DNA of 50,005 nt from Oscillospiraceae bacterium (GCA_031262065.1 JAISIK010000039.1:1-50005), one strand, 5' to 3'; shown: positions 29,284 to 39,251, counted from the stretch's first letter. Program-made: numbers and translations. The notes: generated from the sequence alone by a model not told the origin.

Positions 29284-29823
29284 GTGGAGGAATTACGAAA
29301 ACGCTGTGAAGCCTGCACCGCCTGCCCGCTCTCTCAAACACGGCAGAGCGTCGTCTTTGGCGTCGGTCCAGTGCCTGCGGACATTGTCTTTGTCGGCGAA
29401 GGTCCCGGCGCGCAGGAGGATTTGCAGGGAGAGCCATTTGTCGGCGCTGCGGGGAAGCTCTTAGACGATATGCTCAGCATTATCGATTTGGGGCGGCACA
29501 ACTGTTATATCACGAACATTGTCAAATGCCGTCCCCCGCAAAACCGCGACCCGATGCAAGAGGAGCAAGATGCCTGCATTGGGTATCTCGAGCAGCAACT
29601 GCGCATTTTGCAGCCGAAGCTCGTCGTCTGCCTCGGGCGCATTGCTGCCATGCGCTTAATTCGCCCCGATTTTCGCATCACGCGGGAGCACGGGCAGTGG
29701 TTTGAGCGAGGCGGCATTGCCTACACCGCAATCTATCACCCCTCGGCGCTGCTTCGCGATCCTGCAAAGCGCCCGGAAACCTTCGCGGATTTGCTCTCCA
29801 TCAAAAAGCGCGTCAACCAATAA
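29284..29823 (+). CDS. Family 4 uracil-DNA glycosylase (Fe-S)
   Basis: This 179-aa base-excision enzyme removes uracil from DNA. It has motif GEGPGAQEDLQGEPFVGAAG for the active site and HPSALLR near the C-terminus. Four Cys for a [4Fe-4S] cluster are visible: CEACTAC at the N-terminus, VKC in IVKCRPPQNR and VVCLGR. It starts with GTG at 29284, two bases after the carboxypeptidase stop, so it is probably translated from the same message. The terminator at 29822 overlaps its stop codon. Confidence 0.93.
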   Translation: MEELRKRCEACTACPLSQTRQSVVFGVGPVPADIVFVGEGPGAQEDLQGEPFVGAAGKLLDDMLSIIDLGRHNCYITNIVKCRPPQNRDPMQEEQDACIGYLEQQLRILQPKLVVCLGRIAAMRLIRPDFRITREHGQWFERGGIAYTAIYHPSALLRDPAKRPETFADLLSIKKRVNQ

Positions 29824-29857
29824 GCCGAGGTATCTCTTTTGAAAGATACCTCGGCTT
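29822..29857 (+). terminator. Intrinsic terminator after the uracil-DNA glycosylase gene
   Basis: A perfect 14-bp stem, AAGCCGAGGTATCT with its complement at 29844-29857, begins at the stop codon. The T tract after it is short. Confidence 0.75.
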
Positions 29858-29888
29858 TCGATTTATTTGTCATTTTCACGTAAAACGC

Positions 29889-29917
29889 TTGCAAAAATTG
29901 TAACTATTTGTTATTAT
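29889..29917 (+). promoter_or_regulatory. Sigma-A-like promoter of exonuclease III
   Basis: TTGCAA (29889-29894), 17 bp, TATTAT (29912-29917), 34 bases before ATG 29951. Confidence 0.65.
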
Positions 29918-29950
29918 ATAGTAAGAAATATTGATTCAAGGAGCAACTGC

Positions 29951-30712
29951 ATGAGGCTGATTTCGTGGAACGTCAACGGCATACGCGCCTGCATGAAAAA
30001 GGGATTTGCAGACTACTTCGCCGCTTTGAACGCAGATTTCTTTTGCCTGCAGGAAACGAAAGCGCAGCGCGAACAAGTCGGGCTCGACCTGCCGGGCTAC
30101 TATCAATACTGGAACTCCGCCGAAAAGAAGGGCTATTCCGGCACTGCCGTCTTTACAAAGCACGAGCCGATGCAGGTAATTTACGGCGTGGGCGTGCCCG
30201 AACTTGACCTTGAGGGCAGGCTCACCACGCTGGAGTACCCGAACTGCTATGTCGCCACCTGCTACACGCCCAATGCGCAAGATGGTCTCAAGCGCATTGA
30301 CCACCGCATGGCATGGGAGGATGCGTTCCGCGCGTTCCTTCTTGCACTCGATGCGAAAAAGCCCGTGATTGTCTGCGGCGACTTGAACGTTGCCCACCGC
30401 GAAATCGACCTGAAAAACCCCGGTCCGAACCGCGGAAACGCAGGTTTCTCCGACGAAGAGCGCGGCAAATTCTCGCAGCTGCTTGCATCCGGCTTCACCG
30501 ATACCTTCCGCTACCGCAACCCCGATTTGGCGGGGGCGTACACTTGGTGGAGCTATCGGGCAAATGCGCGGGTGAACAACGCCGGGTGGCGCATCGACTA
30601 TTTCCTTGTTTCCGACCGTCTGCGTGACGCCATTGCGCTCACGCCCATTTATCATGATGTTTTCGGCTCTGACCACTGTCCGGTCGGGCTGGAGTTGGAG
30701 GTTTCCCTATGA
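29951..30712 (+). CDS. exoA: Exodeoxyribonuclease III / AP endonuclease
   Basis: This 253-aa Mg-dependent nuclease of base-excision repair cuts at abasic sites and degrades DNA 3' to 5'. Motifs are RLISWNVNGIRACMKKGF, LQETKA (catalytic Glu), GLKRIDHRMAWE, CGDLNVAHREIDL, AYTWWSYR and GSDHCPVGLEL with the catalytic His. The start has AAGGAGC upstream. Its stop overlaps the next start codon as ATGA, so a wall hydrolase is translationally coupled to it. Together with the upstream uracil-DNA glycosylase it forms a repair pair, although a terminator separates the two. Confidence 0.95.
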   Translation: MRLISWNVNGIRACMKKGFADYFAALNADFFCLQETKAQREQVGLDLPGYYQYWNSAEKKGYSGTAVFTKHEPMQVIYGVGVPELDLEGRLTTLEYPNCYVATCYTPNAQDGLKRIDHRMAWEDAFRAFLLALDAKKPVIVCGDLNVAHREIDLKNPGPNRGNAGFSDEERGKFSQLLASGFTDTFRYRNPDLAGAYTWWSYRANARVNNAGWRIDYFLVSDRLRDAIALTPIYHDVFGSDHCPVGLELEVSL

Positions 30713-32343
30713 AAAAACTCTCGATTCGTCTGCTTTGTCTGACAATTTGCTTATCCGTCCTGCTTTCCGCCGTGCCCCTTGCCTCCGCCTACTACGGCGA
30801 GAGCAACTGGGCGAAAGACAGCATTGCCGAAATGGCTGCAATCGGTCTTCTTCCCGAGAGTATCGTCAACAGCGATATGTCCGCAAACATCACCCGCGGG
30901 GAGATGTGCAAAATGGCGGTGCTCGTTTATGAGCAAATTACGGGAATTCCCGCGCTTCCCGCAGCGACGAATTACTTCACCGACACCAAAGATCCCGCCA
31001 TGTGCTTCGCAAAAGAGCAGAATATCGTCGCCGGGTATCCCGACGGCAGCTTCCGCCCGAACGATCCGCTGACCAGACAGGACTTTTTTAAGATTACATA
31101 TAATCTCATGACCGACGCGCTGATGTGGGATTCGCGCGATTTGGCTCTTGTCGATTTGAACAAATTCAGCGACAGCGGCGAAATCAGCAATTACGCGGTG
31201 ACTGCAACGCAGGCGATGGTGACCATCGGCGTCGTGAAAGGCGCAGACGGCAAACTTCTGCCCAAGAGCACGACCTCCCGCCAAGAGGCAATCGCCATGT
31301 TCCTGCGCGCCTACCACTATGTGGTAAATTGGTACGCAGAGCAGGCAGACGAATCCATCGACTACAGCAACTACGAACACGGCTACTCCGGCATCAGCGT
31401 TTGGGCAATTGGCGAAGTGCTGCAGATGGAGGAACTGGGCTTAATCCCCGGCAGTTTGGCAAGCAGCAATATGAGCGCCGCCATCAGCCGCCAACAAATG
31501 TGCGAAATCGCACTGCTTGCATACAACCGCATCACGGGCGAAACCTATAGCGCGCAAGGCGAAAACCACTTCAGCGACACCAACAACGCCGCAGTCAACG
31601 CAGGGTATGAACTGGGCTTTGTCGATGGCGTGGGAAACGGGAAGTTCAGCCCGAACGCCGCGCTCACGCGGGAGCAGTTCTTCAAAATCGCAGTAGCCTT
31701 TATGAACGCCACGGGCTACCCCCGCACAGACTCCCGCGGCATCAGCCTGAGTAACTTCTCCGACGGCAGCAAGGTTTCCTCGTGGGCTGCCGCACCGACC
31801 CGCCTTTTGGTTTCCATCGGCTCTGTAAACGGCTCGGGCGGAAAGCTTCACCCGAAGGCGGATATCTCCATTCAAGAGACGCTGGCAGTTTTCCTGCGTT
31901 GCTATACGTACACCGTGCAGTGGCACACGGAGCATCCCGACGGTGTGGAAGAGACCGTCACCCTTGCAGATGAAATCGTGGAATATGCCATGACCTTTGA
32001 AGGCTATGACTATGTCTACGGCGGCAAGAGCCCCTCGACCGGCTTTGACTGCTCGGGCTTTGTGTATTATATCTACACCTATTTCGGCTACAGCATGTAC
32101 CGCACCGCAACTGACCAGCTCAAAAACGGCGTTAGCGTCTCTAAGGGCGAGCTTCTTCCGGGCGACCTGGTGTTCTTCACAGACTACGTTGGCGGCTCGT
32201 CAATTGGGCACGTCGGCATATACATCGGCGACGGCAACTTCATCCACGCCGCGAATCCGTCGAAGGGCGTAATCATCACGGCGCTCGACAGTCCGTGGTA
32301 CGCAGACCGCTACTACGGCGCGCGCCGCATCGTCACAGACTAA
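30709..32343 (+). CDS. SLH-anchored NlpC/P60 peptidoglycan hydrolase
   Basis: This 544-aa secreted enzyme has a signal peptide (1-28, ending ASA). SLH motifs occupy about 30-425 as two blocks of three; ITRGEMCKMAVLVYE, GYPDGSFRPNDPLTRQDFFK, ISRQQMCEIALLAYN and GNGKFSPNAALTREQFFK mark individual motifs. The C-terminal NlpC/P60 domain (about 425-544) has catalytic Cys in FDCSGFVYY, His in GHVGIYIGDG and a third polar residue near IHAANP. It should cut gamma-D-Glu-diamino acid bonds. Six SLH motifs are more than the usual three and suggest very firm wall binding or dimer-like contacts. It is coupled to exoA by an ATGA overlap. Confidence 0.9.
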   Translation: MKKLSIRLLCLTICLSVLLSAVPLASAYYGESNWAKDSIAEMAAIGLLPESIVNSDMSANITRGEMCKMAVLVYEQITGIPALPAATNYFTDTKDPAMCFAKEQNIVAGYPDGSFRPNDPLTRQDFFKITYNLMTDALMWDSRDLALVDLNKFSDSGEISNYAVTATQAMVTIGVVKGADGKLLPKSTTSRQEAIAMFLRAYHYVVNWYAEQADESIDYSNYEHGYSGISVWAIGEVLQMEELGLIPGSLASSNMSAAISRQQMCEIALLAYNRITGETYSAQGENHFSDTNNAAVNAGYELGFVDGVGNGKFSPNAALTREQFFKIAVAFMNATGYPRTDSRGISLSNFSDGSKVSSWAAAPTRLLVSIGSVNGSGGKLHPKADISIQETLAVFLRCYTYTVQWHTEHPDGVEETVTLADEIVEYAMTFEGYDYVYGGKSPSTGFDCSGFVYYIYTYFGYSMYRTATDQLKNGVSVSKGELLPGDLVFFTDYVGGSSIGHVGIYIGDGNFIHAANPSKGVIITALDSPWYADRYYGARRIVTD

Positions 32344-32356
32344 GCGTCAATAAACT

Positions 32357-32386
32357 TGGGCTGCAGCATTTTGCTGCAGCCCATTT
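32357..32386. terminator. Hairpin between convergent genes
   Basis: TGGGCTGCAGC pairs perfectly with GCTGCAGCCCA across a 5-base loop, followed by TTTG. It lies between the SLH-NlpC gene and addA. Confidence 0.65.
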
Positions 32387-32387
32387 G

Positions 32388-35300
32388 TTATAGGTACACC
32401 GCGGTATCCGTGGCAAAAAAGTAGACAATTTTCGATGCAACGGGCAGCGCAAAAATGCGCGACAGCGCGCGGCTATAGGCGTCGAGCTGTCCGCGATACT
32501 GCAAGGCAGCTGCCTGCTCCGCCCCTGCCTTGACACGGTCTGTCTTAAAATCGAGAATATGCAGCCCCTGCTCGTCGATGATACAGCAGTCTGTAACGCC
32601 CTGCAGAAGAACCTGTTCGCCCTTTAGCGCAGCGTCATACTGCGCAGCATCATCCAAGAGCGAAAACTTGAACTCCCGCACCACCTGCTTGGCTGCAAGC
32701 ACGCGCTTACCGAGTGCAGAATCGAAAAAGCGGAAGATTCTCTCCGGCTGCACCGCTTCAATTTGCTGCGCGGTTAAAAAGCGCTGCTCTTCCAGCCGCG
32801 ATAGCTCCAGCGAAATTGCCTCGGTGCTTGTGCAGGCTTCAAAGCGCAGATACTGCATTGCCAGATGTAGCGCCGTGCCGCGCTGCGCGGGGGTCAGCGG
32901 GCGCGTCCCCGCAGTGAAATGTGGCTTTTGCAGGAGGATTTGCACGTTTTGCGGCGGCGCTTGCTCCGAGATTTCTTCGTCTATGCTGCGCCCTTTGAGC
33001 TGCGTTGCGGTAAGTTTTGTCGGCATCTGCGTTGCCTGCTTATAGGCATAGGCAGCGCCGAAGGTGGGGGCAAGCGGCTTTTCCTTCTGTGTCGGCGGCT
33101 TTTCGGCAGGCACAGAAGCCGAGCGCTGCATAAACTCCCCGCCGTCGTGCATGGCAATGTGCCACGGGTATTGCGACACTTTCCTGCAGTCGGGCGGCAT
33201 GGTCGCCTGCAACAGCGCCCCCGCCTCCGTGCGCGCAAGCGCCGTCATCAGTAGCCAATCGCCTTGTGAGCTTGCGCTCTCAATGAGCGCGTCGGTCGCG
33301 GGGACGGTCAAATCCCGCGCAATGCGCTCGAGTTTCGTTTGCATCTTCTTCGCGCATACGCTCATCACAAGCCGATATTTCGCGCGGGTCATTGCAACAT
33401 AGAGCACGCGCATTTCTTCGGACATACTCTCCGCGTTCAGCCTGTCGGCAATCGCCCTGCGCGCAAAGGTCGGGTACAGCAGCTTCTGCTTTGCATCGTA
33501 CACATTGCAGGCAATGCCAAGGCGGCTGTCAATGAGCACGGGCTTCGCGGCGTCTACCGTGTTGAATTTTTTGGAGAGATCCGCCAAAAACACCACCGGG
33601 AATTCGAGTCCTTTTGACTTGTGCACCGTCAATAAGCGCACCGCGCCCGCAACCGCAACGTCGTCGCTTGCCACGCTTCTGCCCTGCATCACGGCAAGCC
33701 GCCGCAAAAAGGCGGGCAAACCGTGCTGCTCTGCGCTGTCGAAGGAATCCGCCAGAGCAAAAAAACTGTCGATATTTCGCACACGCTGCGCGCCGTCGGG
33801 CATTGCACCGAAGACGGCGCGCAGCATTGTGCGCCCGTCAATCTCCTCGAGCAGCCCCCGCAGGGGGAGTTCCTGCGCGCTGTCGCGCAGCTGCGCCAGC
33901 AGCGCACAGAATTCCCGCGCCTTTTCCTGTGGGCTTGCTTGCAGGGCGTCGATATACTCATCACTTGCAGAAGCTGCGCGAATCTCTGCAAGCAGCTCCG
34001 CCGTAAAGCCGAAAATCGGCGCGGTCAGTACCGTCAGCAAGGGAATATCCCTGTGCGGATTGTCGATGATTTGCAGCAGCGCAAGCAGAAATTGCACTTC
34101 TTCCTCCGCGAAAATGTCGTCGCTGCCGCACACGGCGGAAATCCCATAACGCGCCAACGCCTGCATATACACCTGCGCCTTGCCCGTAAGGGCGCGCATG
34201 AGAATTACAATATCCTCGGGCACAATCGGGCGAAGGTTCTCGCCATCGGGCACGGTTTCCTCGCGGAGCATCTTCGCAATACGCGCGGCGACAAACTCCG
34301 CCTCGACTTCCTCGCGCCGCACGGGCATTTGGCTCTGCGCCATGTCCACGCAGTGCAGCTCCACCGCAGGGCTTTGCATGGCGGGCATTGGGTTTGCAGC
34401 GCGCAGCGCTTCTGCATCCGTATAGAACAGGCCGCCCACGCGCGGCGTCATCGTCATGCGGAACACATCGTTTGCAGCCGCAAGAACCTCGTAATGTGAG
34501 CGGAAATTGTCGGAAAGCAGCACTTTACGTGGCTCTCCCGTTGCTGCCTGCGTATAGTCCGCGAAGGACGCATATTTGCGCAGGAAAATCTGCGGGTCGG
34601 CGCGGCGGAAGCCGTAAATCGACTGCTTCACGTCGCCCACCATGAACATATTCTCTCCGTCGCGCGAAATTGCGCGAAATATCGCATCCTGCACGGCGTT
34701 GGTATCTTGGTATTCATCGACCATGATTTCCGCAAAGCGCGCGGAAATTTCGCGGGCGACTGCGCCGGGATTTCCGCTTTTGCCGAGCAGCAAGCGCAAG
34801 GTTTCCTGCTCTAAATCGTTGTAATCCAGCAGGTGACGGCGCAGCTTCCCCTCGCGAAAGCGCTGCGCAAACTGCTCTGCAAGCGCAAGCAAGCCGCGCA
34901 GCGCCTGCGCGGAAACCGCCGTATCCTTCAGCGCTTCGTCCGAAGAGACCGCAAACCTCTCAAGCTGCTTGCGCACCCCGTCTACGAGGCGCTTTCGCGC
35001 CGCCTTGACCTGCTCCTGTATCTCCGGGGTCTGACACTTTTGAATCGCCGCAAGCCTGCCGAAGTTCGGCCTTTGCAGGTGCAGCGCCTCCCAAGTGTCC
35101 AATTCGCAGAGGCTCTCGACTGTCTTTGTATTGTCCGAAAGCGTCGGCAAATACTTCTCCAAAGAGCCGCTCTCGGCTGCTTTTTGGTATAGACCCGCAA
35201 ACTCCCGCGCAGCTTGTTTGAAAAACACACGCGCCTGCGCAATGAGGTATTCCCCCCAAATGCTCTGCCCGGCATCGCGGTACTTCGTCATATCGAGAGC

Positions 35301-35900
35301 CTCGCGCATCTGCGCAAGCCGCTGCTGCGGGTCAACGTAACACTGTGTATCGTTATAGACCTTTTCAATCAGCTCCGGCAGGGTGTTGTCGTCGCGTCCG
35401 GGCGCAAGATTGTCAATCGCCGCCCGCAGGAGCGGCTGCCGGTCAAAGTGCGTGTAGGCATCATCGAGCACCTCGCGCATGGCGCGTTCGCGCAGCATCG
35501 TCGCCTCCTGCTCGTCGCACACGCGAAAATCGGCGGGAAGCTCCAAAATATGCGCGTACTGCCGTACAATCACGGCGCAAAACGCGTGCACCGTTGAAAT
35601 CTGCGCCAGATACACGCGGCTCATCTGCTTCTGCAAATGCCGATTGTCCGGCTGCTGCGCCAAGCGCTTGCTCAGCTGCGCAATGAGCTTGCCGCGCAGC
35701 TCCTGCGCAGCCGCCTTCGTAAAGGTAATCATCAGGAAATCATCGACGTTCTTCTGCTGCGCGGGGTCGCAGACACGGCGCAGCACCCGATCGACGAGCA
35801 CCTTCGTTTTCCCCGAACCCGCCGCTGCCGAAACCAGCAATGCGCCGCCGCTTTGCTCTACTGCGGCAAGTTGCTGCTGCGTGAGTACAATCTTATCCAT
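32388..35900 (-). CDS. addA: ATP-dependent helicase/nuclease subunit A
   Basis: This 1170-aa UvrD-family helicase with a C-terminal nuclease forms, with AddB, the double-strand-break resection complex that works at Chi sites. Walker A is SAAAGSGKTKVL near residue 30, Walker B is MVDEYQDTNAVQD, and helicase motif VI appears as RVLYVAMTRAKYRL. The nuclease active site includes HILDFKTDRV near the C-terminus. The start at 35900 has GGAGGAAAG upstream and overlaps the end of addB by 8 bp. Length fits the family. Confidence 0.95.
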   Translation of the reverse strand: MDKIVLTQQQLAAVEQSGGALLVSAAAGSGKTKVLVDRVLRRVCDPAQQKNVDDFLMITFTKAAAQELRGKLIAQLSKRLAQQPDNRHLQKQMSRVYLAQISTVHAFCAVIVRQYAHILELPADFRVCDEQEATMLRERAMREVLDDAYTHFDRQPLLRAAIDNLAPGRDDNTLPELIEKVYNDTQCYVDPQQRLAQMREALDMTKYRDAGQSIWGEYLIAQARVFFKQAAREFAGLYQKAAESGSLEKYLPTLSDNTKTVESLCELDTWEALHLQRPNFGRLAAIQKCQTPEIQEQVKAARKRLVDGVRKQLERFAVSSDEALKDTAVSAQALRGLLALAEQFAQRFREGKLRRHLLDYNDLEQETLRLLLGKSGNPGAVAREISARFAEIMVDEYQDTNAVQDAIFRAISRDGENMFMVGDVKQSIYGFRRADPQIFLRKYASFADYTQAATGEPRKVLLSDNFRSHYEVLAAANDVFRMTMTPRVGGLFYTDAEALRAANPMPAMQSPAVELHCVDMAQSQMPVRREEVEAEFVAARIAKMLREETVPDGENLRPIVPEDIVILMRALTGKAQVYMQALARYGISAVCGSDDIFAEEEVQFLLALLQIIDNPHRDIPLLTVLTAPIFGFTAELLAEIRAASASDEYIDALQASPQEKAREFCALLAQLRDSAQELPLRGLLEEIDGRTMLRAVFGAMPDGAQRVRNIDSFFALADSFDSAEQHGLPAFLRRLAVMQGRSVASDDVAVAGAVRLLTVHKSKGLEFPVVFLADLSKKFNTVDAAKPVLIDSRLGIACNVYDAKQKLLYPTFARRAIADRLNAESMSEEMRVLYVAMTRAKYRLVMSVCAKKMQTKLERIARDLTVPATDALIESASSQGDWLLMTALARTEAGALLQATMPPDCRKVSQYPWHIAMHDGGEFMQRSASVPAEKPPTQKEKPLAPTFGAAYAYKQATQMPTKLTATQLKGRSIDEEISEQAPPQNVQILLQKPHFTAGTRPLTPAQRGTALHLAMQYLRFEACTSTEAISLELSRLEEQRFLTAQQIEAVQPERIFRFFDSALGKRVLAAKQVVREFKFSLLDDAAQYDAALKGEQVLLQGVTDCCIIDEQGLHILDFKTDRVKAGAEQAAALQYRGQLDAYSRALSRIFALPVASKIVYFFATDTAVYL

Positions 35901-38900
35901 CTGCTCTTTCCTCCAGCTTGCTGCAGAATTCGGCGTTCCCCTTCACCTTCTCTAACCAACGATATTGCTGCGGTTTCACGCGGCAAATGCCGCCGTAGGG
36001 GCAAAATGCACAGGCATTGTCGCGCGAAACATCCTTAAAGTATGGATTTGCAGAAACCGCGCCTGCATACAGCGCGTCCGCCAAGTCTGCGACTGTCTGA
36101 AACACATGCGCTTCGAGCAGTGCCATCTGCTCGCACGATAAAAGATCGCCCACGCGCTGCCCCTCTTTATCCAGTTCGTAGGGCAAATACCGCGGGGATT
36201 CCGTGCAGGGTTCCATCGCCTGCAAAACCTGCGCGTCATCGAGCAAAACACCGCGGCGTTTTGCATTCTTTTTGCGCTGCGCAAGCATTTTCTCTTCGGA
36301 GTCTTTGTCCTTGAGCGTCACTTTCTCAACTCGCGCGAGGAAGTACAGAACGCCGCTCGGTTTCATTGGTGCGCCGTTCAGATGCTCCCCCGTTCGCACG
36401 AGCGCAAACAGATAGAGGAGCATCTGCATCCCAATGCCGTGGAGCACATCGGTATAGTCAAAATCCTTTTTGCCCGTCTTGTAATCCACCACGCGAACAT
36501 AGGTATTCTCGCCGTTTCGCCACGTGTCCGCGCGATCGACAAAGCCCACAAGGTCGCTTGTGCAGCGTTTGCCGTCGATCGTTACAGGCGGCAGACTGCC
36601 GCGCTGCGAAAATTCCAGCTCGACCCATTGCGGCGCAAATTGGGAGATTTTCAGCTCCTCATACAGCTCGGAAACAACCAGCTTTGCCTCGTCAAAGGTT
36701 CGCCTGAATAAATACTGCGCCCGCTCGCTATCCCACAAATCCGCCAGCTCGTTGCTTGCATATTTCTCCATAAATTGGCGTGCAATTTCCTGCACACGCG
36801 CCGAAGTCGCCGCGGCAAAGCCGCCTTCCGCCTGGGTCTGCCTGACGGTATTTTCCAAAACGTAGTGCACAAACGTGCCGTAGAGCGGCGCGTCGAGCTG
36901 CGCCGTCTCTTGCTCCTGCGCGCGCAGTCCGTAGCGCAGAAAATAGGCAAAGCGGCAGGAGGCAAGGCTGTCGATTTTTGACGACGACAGGCGAAGTCGC
37001 TGCCCGTAAAGCGCATGAACCGCCTGCGCGGAAAGCGTGCCGATCTCGTAGCTGTGGGCACGACCGATTTCCTGCGCCTGCCGGGCAAGCGCGGGCTCTT
37101 GCGCGGCAATTTCTGCAATCAAGGCGGGATTCGCAGCAAGATAGGTCAAATACTCCCTGCGTGAGCCGCAAATGAGCGCCCGATCGTCCATCTTGCAAAG
37201 CGCATTCGGGAAGAGCTGCGCCGCTCTAGCAAAGTAATACGACTCCTTCCCCGCAATTGCGCCGAGGTACAACCGCTCGCTCGGCGCACAAAGTGCGCTG
37301 TGGATTGCAGCCATCTCGCGCGAAAGACGTCCGTCCGCAGAAGGCTGCAAGCCAATGCCGAGCGCCGTCAAACTGCTGCGCTCGTCGTCAGTCAGAAGGC
37401 TGTTCGTCTGCTCCGCCGCAGGAAAAGCGCCCTCATTTGCGCCGAGTACGAAGACATAGGGCGCGTCGCTTTGCCGCTCCGAGAGAATGCTTCCTACGCA
37501 CACGCAGTCCAGCTGCGCGGGAATCGTGCCGAGGCTGTACTGCGCAAGGGCGCTGCGCAGCGTATGGAAAAACGCCTGCGGGGAGCGGCTGCTATCGCCC
37601 AGCACGGCAAATACTTGCTCCATAAGCGTGCAAATCACGCCGTACACCTGCGCATATCGCTGCGCCTCTTGCAGCTCGCCTGCTGCATACAGCTCTTGCG
37701 CGCGCGTATCGAGCCGCTGCCTGAGTAAAATCTCTTCCAAAAACGCATGGAGCGCCAAAACCATCTGCCCGGTGTTTTTCGCTTTACGCAGTGACTCGCG
37801 CAAGCGGGTCAAGGGGGCAATCGCACTTGCTCTGTCGGCATTGATGCTTGCAAGCAGCGCCTCGCTGCGCGCACTGCGCGGGCGGCGAAAGCCGTATGGG
37901 TTCATGGTCCAAGGCTGCTGCCAGCGACTGCCGGAGATCTTCCACAGAAGCGCATAGTTCTCCAAACGGTCGGACGCGTCGCGCAAAACCGGCGAAAAGC
38001 CGGATTTTATGTAGGCAAGCACCGCCTCGCTCTCCATCTCCCCGCAGGCAGATTCCAAAGCGGAAAGCAGCATCTGCACAACCGGCTCTTGCAAAAGGTC
38101 TGTCGTTCCCGCGAAGTATGCGGGAATTTCCGCGCGCTGCAACACCGATGCCAGCACCGGTCGCTCCCCCGCAAAATCGGCGCATTGTATGCGAATATCC
38201 CGAAAGCGCGCACCGCCCTGCACAAGGCGCAGAATCTCTCCCGCAACCGCGCGGCACTGCGCCACGGTATCGGTCGAGGTAAACAAATGCAGCGCCTGCG
38301 TGTCATGCGCATAGGCTTCCGCCTCGCCGGAAAACAGCCGCTCTTGCAGAAATGCCAGCGGCGTATCCGCCTTTTTCCGCTTGCGCTGCGTAACGATTGG
38401 CTCTATATGCTGCCGCTGCGCAAGCGCGATTAACTGCGCTGCGGTATGCCGTGCAGCCTCGTAGGGCTGCAACCCGCGGCGCAAATCGTCGCAGGTCAGA
38501 TTGATGCTAACCTCAGCGCCCGCGTGCAGAAGCTGCGCGATAATTTCGAGCTCGACGCCGTTAAAATCCGTAAAGGAGTCGAAATAGAAGGCTTTGCCCT
38601 GCGCAAAGTCGCTGTCTTCGAGCGTCTGCACCAGACGAGTGAGCAGGCTCTGCGGCGTTTGCCCGCAGTTTGCGCACACCGCATCGTAGCTCTCCATCAA
38701 AAGGGCAAACTCCTCCGTCTTGACCGCCAGCACCCCGCCCAGCGAGGCGCTGACCCTGCGCAGGTCGTCTGCAGTTACGCAAAAGCTGCGAAATTCCTCA
38801 AGAATATCGAGAATTTGCAGCAGAAATTCCGGCTTGGAAACCGCTGTGCCGTAGATTTTCAGGCGCGATTGCACCTGTTCAACCGCGCGGGTCATGAGCA

Positions 38901-39171
38901 AGAGCTTGCCCGCAGCGTCCGTCTGCGTTTCAGCTGCGCCGCCAACCACGCTGAACACGCGCATGGCAAGGCGCGAAAAGCTCAGCACCTGCGCATAGCG
39001 ACTGATGCTATCGCCGCAGCTTTGGCAGAGCCTGCGCTCCATATTGTGCGAAAACTGTTCGGGCACAACCAGGATTTGTCCGCCCCGCCCGTCTCTCGCG
39101 CGCGAATCGATGCTTGCAAGCATGTAGTCCAGATTCTCTTTTCGGTCTCTGCTCAAATACATATGCAGCAT
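35893..39171 (-). CDS. addB: ATP-dependent nuclease subunit B, Walker A degenerate
   Basis: This 1092-aa protein is the partner of AddA. The C-terminal nuclease has VVDYKTGKKDF, and the iron-sulfur Cys residues are visible as LASCRFAYFLRYGL plus CAFCPYGGIC. Helicase-like domains without motor function lie between. The N-terminus reads MYLSRDRKENLDYMLASI where relatives normally carry GRxGxGKT, so the nucleotide-binding loop is lost. The start is ATG 39171, with AAGAGGTGA upstream; the frame remains open further upstream but runs into spoIIR antisense. An extended -10 promoter (TGGTAAAAT) lies 25-35 bases before it. Confidence 0.93.
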   Translation of the reverse strand: MLHMYLSRDRKENLDYMLASIDSRARDGRGGQILVVPEQFSHNMERRLCQSCGDSISRYAQVLSFSRLAMRVFSVVGGAAETQTDAAGKLLLMTRAVEQVQSRLKIYGTAVSKPEFLLQILDILEEFRSFCVTADDLRRVSASLGGVLAVKTEEFALLMESYDAVCANCGQTPQSLLTRLVQTLEDSDFAQGKAFYFDSFTDFNGVELEIIAQLLHAGAEVSINLTCDDLRRGLQPYEAARHTAAQLIALAQRQHIEPIVTQRKRKKADTPLAFLQERLFSGEAEAYAHDTQALHLFTSTDTVAQCRAVAGEILRLVQGGARFRDIRIQCADFAGERPVLASVLQRAEIPAYFAGTTDLLQEPVVQMLLSALESACGEMESEAVLAYIKSGFSPVLRDASDRLENYALLWKISGSRWQQPWTMNPYGFRRPRSARSEALLASINADRASAIAPLTRLRESLRKAKNTGQMVLALHAFLEEILLRQRLDTRAQELYAAGELQEAQRYAQVYGVICTLMEQVFAVLGDSSRSPQAFFHTLRSALAQYSLGTIPAQLDCVCVGSILSERQSDAPYVFVLGANEGAFPAAEQTNSLLTDDERSSLTALGIGLQPSADGRLSREMAAIHSALCAPSERLYLGAIAGKESYYFARAAQLFPNALCKMDDRALICGSRREYLTYLAANPALIAEIAAQEPALARQAQEIGRAHSYEIGTLSAQAVHALYGQRLRLSSSKIDSLASCRFAYFLRYGLRAQEQETAQLDAPLYGTFVHYVLENTVRQTQAEGGFAAATSARVQEIARQFMEKYASNELADLWDSERAQYLFRRTFDEAKLVVSELYEELKISQFAPQWVELEFSQRGSLPPVTIDGKRCTSDLVGFVDRADTWRNGENTYVRVVDYKTGKKDFDYTDVLHGIGMQMLLYLFALVRTGEHLNGAPMKPSGVLYFLARVEKVTLKDKDSEEKMLAQRKKNAKRRGVLLDDAQVLQAMEPCTESPRYLPYELDKEGQRVGDLLSCEQMALLEAHVFQTVADLADALYAGAVSANPYFKDVSRDNACAFCPYGGICRVKPQQYRWLEKVKGNAEFCSKLEERADG

Positions 39172-39191
39172 AGCTCTCACCTCTTGGGGGT

Positions 39192-39200
39192 ATTTTACCA
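39192..39200 (-). promoter_or_regulatory. Extended -10 promoter of addBA
   Basis: Minus strand TGGTAAAAT (39200-39192), the same extended -10 as for nifJ. The -35 region is poor. Confidence 0.45.
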
Positions 39201-39251
39201 TAAACCCTGTCCGAATAACAGGACATCGCCGCCGATTTGCAAAAAAACGCG

